This document shows, piece after piece, positions 4,468-5,996 of a DNA stretch of 5,996 nt; the stretch's first letter is position 1; the number at the start of each line of letters is the position of its first letter. Position numbers and translations under genes: made by a program. The DNA is from Chitinophagaceae bacterium (GTDB taxonomy: Bacteria; Bacteroidota; Bacteroidia; Chitinophagales; Chitinophagaceae): assembly GCA_008080615.1 (NCBI GenBank), contig VIKJ01000131.1, forward strand, positions 1 to 5,996. The letters run 5' to 3'. A model generated the notes under the pieces. That model was given only the letters and a program-made list of their open reading frames with translations, was not told the origin of the DNA and ran no database searches.

Positions 4468-4887
4468 TTATGCTTGCAAATCTCTTCTTACGATGAACTT
4501 CGTAGCGATTGGTAATTTTTGTGCTGCAAGGCCCATTGCCTCTTTTGCTACAGCTTCCGTAACACCATCACACTCGAAAATGATACGTCCTGGTTCAACT
4601 ACAGCTGCCCAATATTCTGGGTTACCCTTACCCTTACCCATTCTCACCTCTGCAGGCTTATGTGTAATGATTTTATCAGGGAAAACTCTGATCCATACAT
4701 TTCCTTCACGTTTCATAGCACGGGTCATTGCCTGACGAGCAGACTCGATTTGGCGGTTGGTTAACCAAATTGGCTCTAACGCTTTTAATGCATATGATCC
4801 AAATGATATAGCAGTACCACGCTTTGCCACTTCGCGAATGCGTCCTTTTTGCTGCTTCCTATGTTTGCTTCTTTTCGGCTGTAACAT
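4468..4887 (-). CDS. rplP: Large-subunit ribosomal protein L16 (uL16)
   Basis: L16 organises the A-site and the tRNA elbow region of the 50S subunit and is needed for late assembly. The 139-residue product starts MLQPKRSKHRKQQKGRIREV and has GSYALKALEPIWLTNRQIES (30-49), ARQAMTRAMKREGNVWIRVF (50-69), PDKIITHKPAEVRMGKGKGN (70-89) and PEYWAAVVEPGRIIFE (90-105), all in family order. Arg82 lies in the VRMGKGKG loop, the position of the hydroxylated arginine in E. coli L16; whether it is modified here is unknown. Length is normal. The ATG at 4887-4885 is the conserved start. It follows rpsC after an unusually long 79-base spacer with two hairpins. The leader shares an AAAAGCTAA motif with rplX. 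Confidence 0.98.
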   Translation of the reverse strand: MLQPKRSKHRKQQKGRIREVAKRGTAISFGSYALKALEPIWLTNRQIESARQAMTRAMKREGNVWIRVFPDKIITHKPAEVRMGKGKGNPEYWAAVVEPGRIIFECDGVTEAVAKEAMGLAAQKLPIATKFIVRRDLQA

Positions 4888-4907
4888 TTCTTAGCTTTTT
4901 AGTCGAT

Positions 4908-4919
4908 GGTCCTGGGACC
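4908..4919 (-). promoter_or_regulatory. GC-rich hairpin before rplP
   Basis: GGTCC and GGACC arms are perfect complements two bases apart. As RNA, four G-C/U-A pairs close a four-base loop. It lies about 20 bases before the rplP ATG within a small GC-rich island. A control role is possible but unproven. Confidence 0.35.
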
Positions 4920-4935
4920 CCGGTTATTTCAAACT

Positions 4936-4953
4936 GTAGTTATTGCTAACTAC
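4936..4953 (-). promoter_or_regulatory. Perfect 7-bp hairpin with GCAA tetraloop in the rpsC-rplP spacer
   Basis: On the mRNA strand GTAGTTA (4953-4947) and TAACTAC (4942-4936) pair perfectly around a GCAA loop, a GNRA-type tetraloop known to stabilise RNA hairpins. It starts 13 bases after the rpsC stop codon. No long U-tract follows, so it is more likely a stability, processing or protein-binding element than a terminator. Confidence 0.5.
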
Positions 4954-4966
4954 GAATTGTGATTGA

Positions 4967-5740
4967 TTAATTTCTACGTTCTCCTCTTCCACCACCTCTT
5001 CTGTCGTCTCTTCTATCACCACCTGGTCTTCTATCATCACCACCTGGACGATCTCTTCTATCACTCATATCATTCTTTCCACCAACGAAGTTTGGATTCA
5101 GTTCGCGCTTTCCTAGTACTTCTCCTTTACAGATCCATACTTTGATACCGATTTTACCGTATACAGTTTGAGCAAATACATTGGCATAATCAATATCCAT
5201 ACGGAATGTATGTAATGGAGTACGTCCTTGTTTAAACTCTTCGCTACGTGCAATCTCAGATCCACCTAAACGACCACTTAATTTTACCTTGATACCTTCA
5301 GCACCCATGCGGAGTGTAGAAGCAATGGCCATTTTAGTAGCACGTTTGAAATTGATACGGTTCTCGATTTGGCGAGCAATTGTATCACCAACAATTGTAG
5401 CATCCAACTCGGGTCTGCGGATTTCCAGAATATTAATCTGAACATCTTCTTTACCGGTTAATTTCTTCAATTCTTCCTTGATACGATCAACTTCTCCACC
5501 ACCTTTACCAATAATAATTCCTGGCTTAGATGTATGAATGGTTACAATCAATTTACCAAGCGTACGCTCAATAACAATCTTTGCGATACCACCTTTGTTG
5601 ATACGGGCACTCAGGTAGGTACGGATCTTATGATCTTCGATCAGTTTGGATGCATAGTCTTTTTTACTACCATACCAGTTACTGTCCCATCCGCGGATGA
5701 TGCCTAACCTGTTACCAATTGGATTTGCTTTCTGACCCAT
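4967..5740 (-). CDS. rpsC: Small-subunit ribosomal protein S3 (uS3) with Arg/Gly/Asp tail
   Basis: S3 is a 30S head protein at the mRNA entry tunnel, where with S4 and S5 it contributes to mRNA helicase activity. The 257 residues begin MGQKANPIGNRLGIIRGW. The type-II KH domain lies at about 40-110 with its GKGG loop at 78-81 (KPGIIIGKGGGEVDRI, 72-87). The C-terminal domain includes GRLGGSEIARSEEFKQGRTP (156-175) and HTFRMDIDYANVFAQTVYGK (177-196), then IGIKVWICKGEVLG. After about residue 224 comes a low-complexity tail; of its last 31 residues 12 are Arg, 8 Gly and 7 Asp. Such tails occur in Bacteroidota S3 and vary between species. The ATG at 5740-5738 is the conserved start, 12 bases after rplV, without an SD. 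Confidence 0.98.
   Translation of the reverse strand: MGQKANPIGNRLGIIRGWDSNWYGSKKDYASKLIEDHKIRTYLSARINKGGIAKIVIERTLGKLIVTIHTSKPGIIIGKGGGEVDRIKEELKKLTGKEDVQINILEIRRPELDATIVGDTIARQIENRINFKRATKMAIASTLRMGAEGIKVKLSGRLGGSEIARSEEFKQGRTPLHTFRMDIDYANVFAQTVYGKIGIKVWICKGEVLGKRELNPNFVGGKNDMSDRRDRPGGDDRRPGGDRRDDRRGGGRGERRN
5009..5047 (-). repeat. In-frame tandem repeat encoding the S3 tail
   Basis: On the plus strand TCTTCTATCACCACCTGG (5009-5026) is followed by the same unit with one extra codon (5027-5047), and a third partial copy starts at 5054. They encode repeated Arg-Pro-Gly-Gly-Asp-(Asp)-Arg segments in the S3 tail. The units differ by whole codons, so the tail can lengthen or shorten without a frameshift. 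Confidence 0.75.
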
Positions 5741-5752
5741 ATAATGGTTTTA

Positions 5753-5996
5753 CTAATTAGTTTTAGAATCTACGATTAATGTTACATGGTTGCTGCGCTT
5801 ACGTACTCTGTAACCACGGCCTTGTGGAGCTGGTCTCATACGCTTTAATACTCTTCCGCCATCAACAAATACGGTTTTTACAACCAAATTGCTGTCTGCA
5901 GCATTTGCGCCATTGTTCTTCTGCTCCCAGTTACTGATTGCACTCTTCAGCAATTTTGCCAATGGAGTGGCATTGTGCTGAGGATGATGTTCCAGA
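5753..5996 (-). CDS. rplV: Large-subunit ribosomal protein L22 (uL22), 5' end outside the window
   Basis: L22 binds 23S rRNA and sends a long beta-hairpin into the exit tunnel, where changes give macrolide resistance. Eighty C-terminal residues are visible and the frame is open to the right edge, so the N-terminal part lies beyond 5996. The visible part starts LEHHPQHNATPLAKLLKSAI, a typical Bacteroidota stretch, then NWEQKNNGANAADSNLVV, and the tunnel-hairpin region GGRVLKRMRPAPQGRGYRVR followed by KRSNHVTLIV. A TTG at 5962-5960 could be mistaken for a start but is an internal Leu codon, because homology continues upstream. The stop is TAG at 5755-5753, 12 bases before rpsC. Confidence 0.96.
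   Translation of the reverse strand, partial: LEHHPQHNATPLAKLLKSAISNWEQKNNGANAADSNLVVKTVFVDGGRVLKRMRPAPQGRGYRVRKRSNHVTLIVDSKTN

Noticed and set aside
5960..5962. Apparent start of rplV at a TTG
   Set aside because: The frame stays open to the window edge and the upstream residues (EHHPQHNATP) are also L22-like, so this is an internal leucine.
1..5996. A novel defence, mobile or biosynthetic system
   Set aside because: All coding space is taken by recognisable ribosomal proteins on one strand; no extra gene, repeat array or insertion sequence was found.

Overview
The window is one ribosomal-protein gene cluster. Every gene is on the minus strand, so transcription runs from position 5996 toward position 1. 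The order is rplV (cut by the right edge), rpsC, rplP, rpmC, rpsQ, rplN, rplX, rplE, rpsN, rpsH, rplF, rplR, rpsE, rpmD. This is the conserved end of the S10 cluster followed by the spc cluster. The products are seven large-subunit and small-subunit proteins of the S10/spc type that bind 16S, 23S or 5S rRNA. No transposase, CRISPR, tRNA, rRNA or defence gene was found.

The source looks like a member of Bacteroidota, plausibly near Chitinophagaceae/Sphingobacteriales. The reasons are the S3 N-terminus (GQKANPIGNRLG, then RGWDSNWYG), a zinc-free 89-residue S14, an Arg/Gly/Asp-rich S3 tail, AT-rich spacers, and A-rich leaders without a normally spaced Shine-Dalgarno (SD) sequence at nearly all starts. 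The family-level placement is inference.

Layout. 5753-5996 rplV (3' part); 4967-5740 rpsC; a 79-base spacer with two hairpins; 4468-4887 rplP; 4234-4449 rpmC; 3959-4216 rpsQ; an 87-base spacer at the S10/spc boundary with a 7-base-period repeat; 3503-3871 rplN; 3142-3480 rplX, overlapping rplE (2570-3142) by one base; 2276-2545 rpsN; 1940-2224 rpsH; a 77-base spacer with competing folds; 1308-1862 rplF; a 54-base spacer with a hairpin; 903-1253 rplR; 352-873 rpsE; 116-298 rpmD; then 115 bases with no gene and a terminator-like fold.

Most of the window is ordinary. The strongest anomaly is rpsH, which lacks about its first 38 codons. Only 51 bases separate its surviving frame from rpsN, so the missing part cannot be hidden in another frame. 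It is a real deletion, a pseudogene or an assembly error. Other points of interest are a well-placed SD at the rplX/rplE overlap, a GGAGGU buried in a hairpin before rplR, heptad repeats beside translation starts, and the absence of the expected rplO start after rpmD. I see no evidence for a previously undescribed system. The spacer RNA structures are the best candidates for undescribed regulation.
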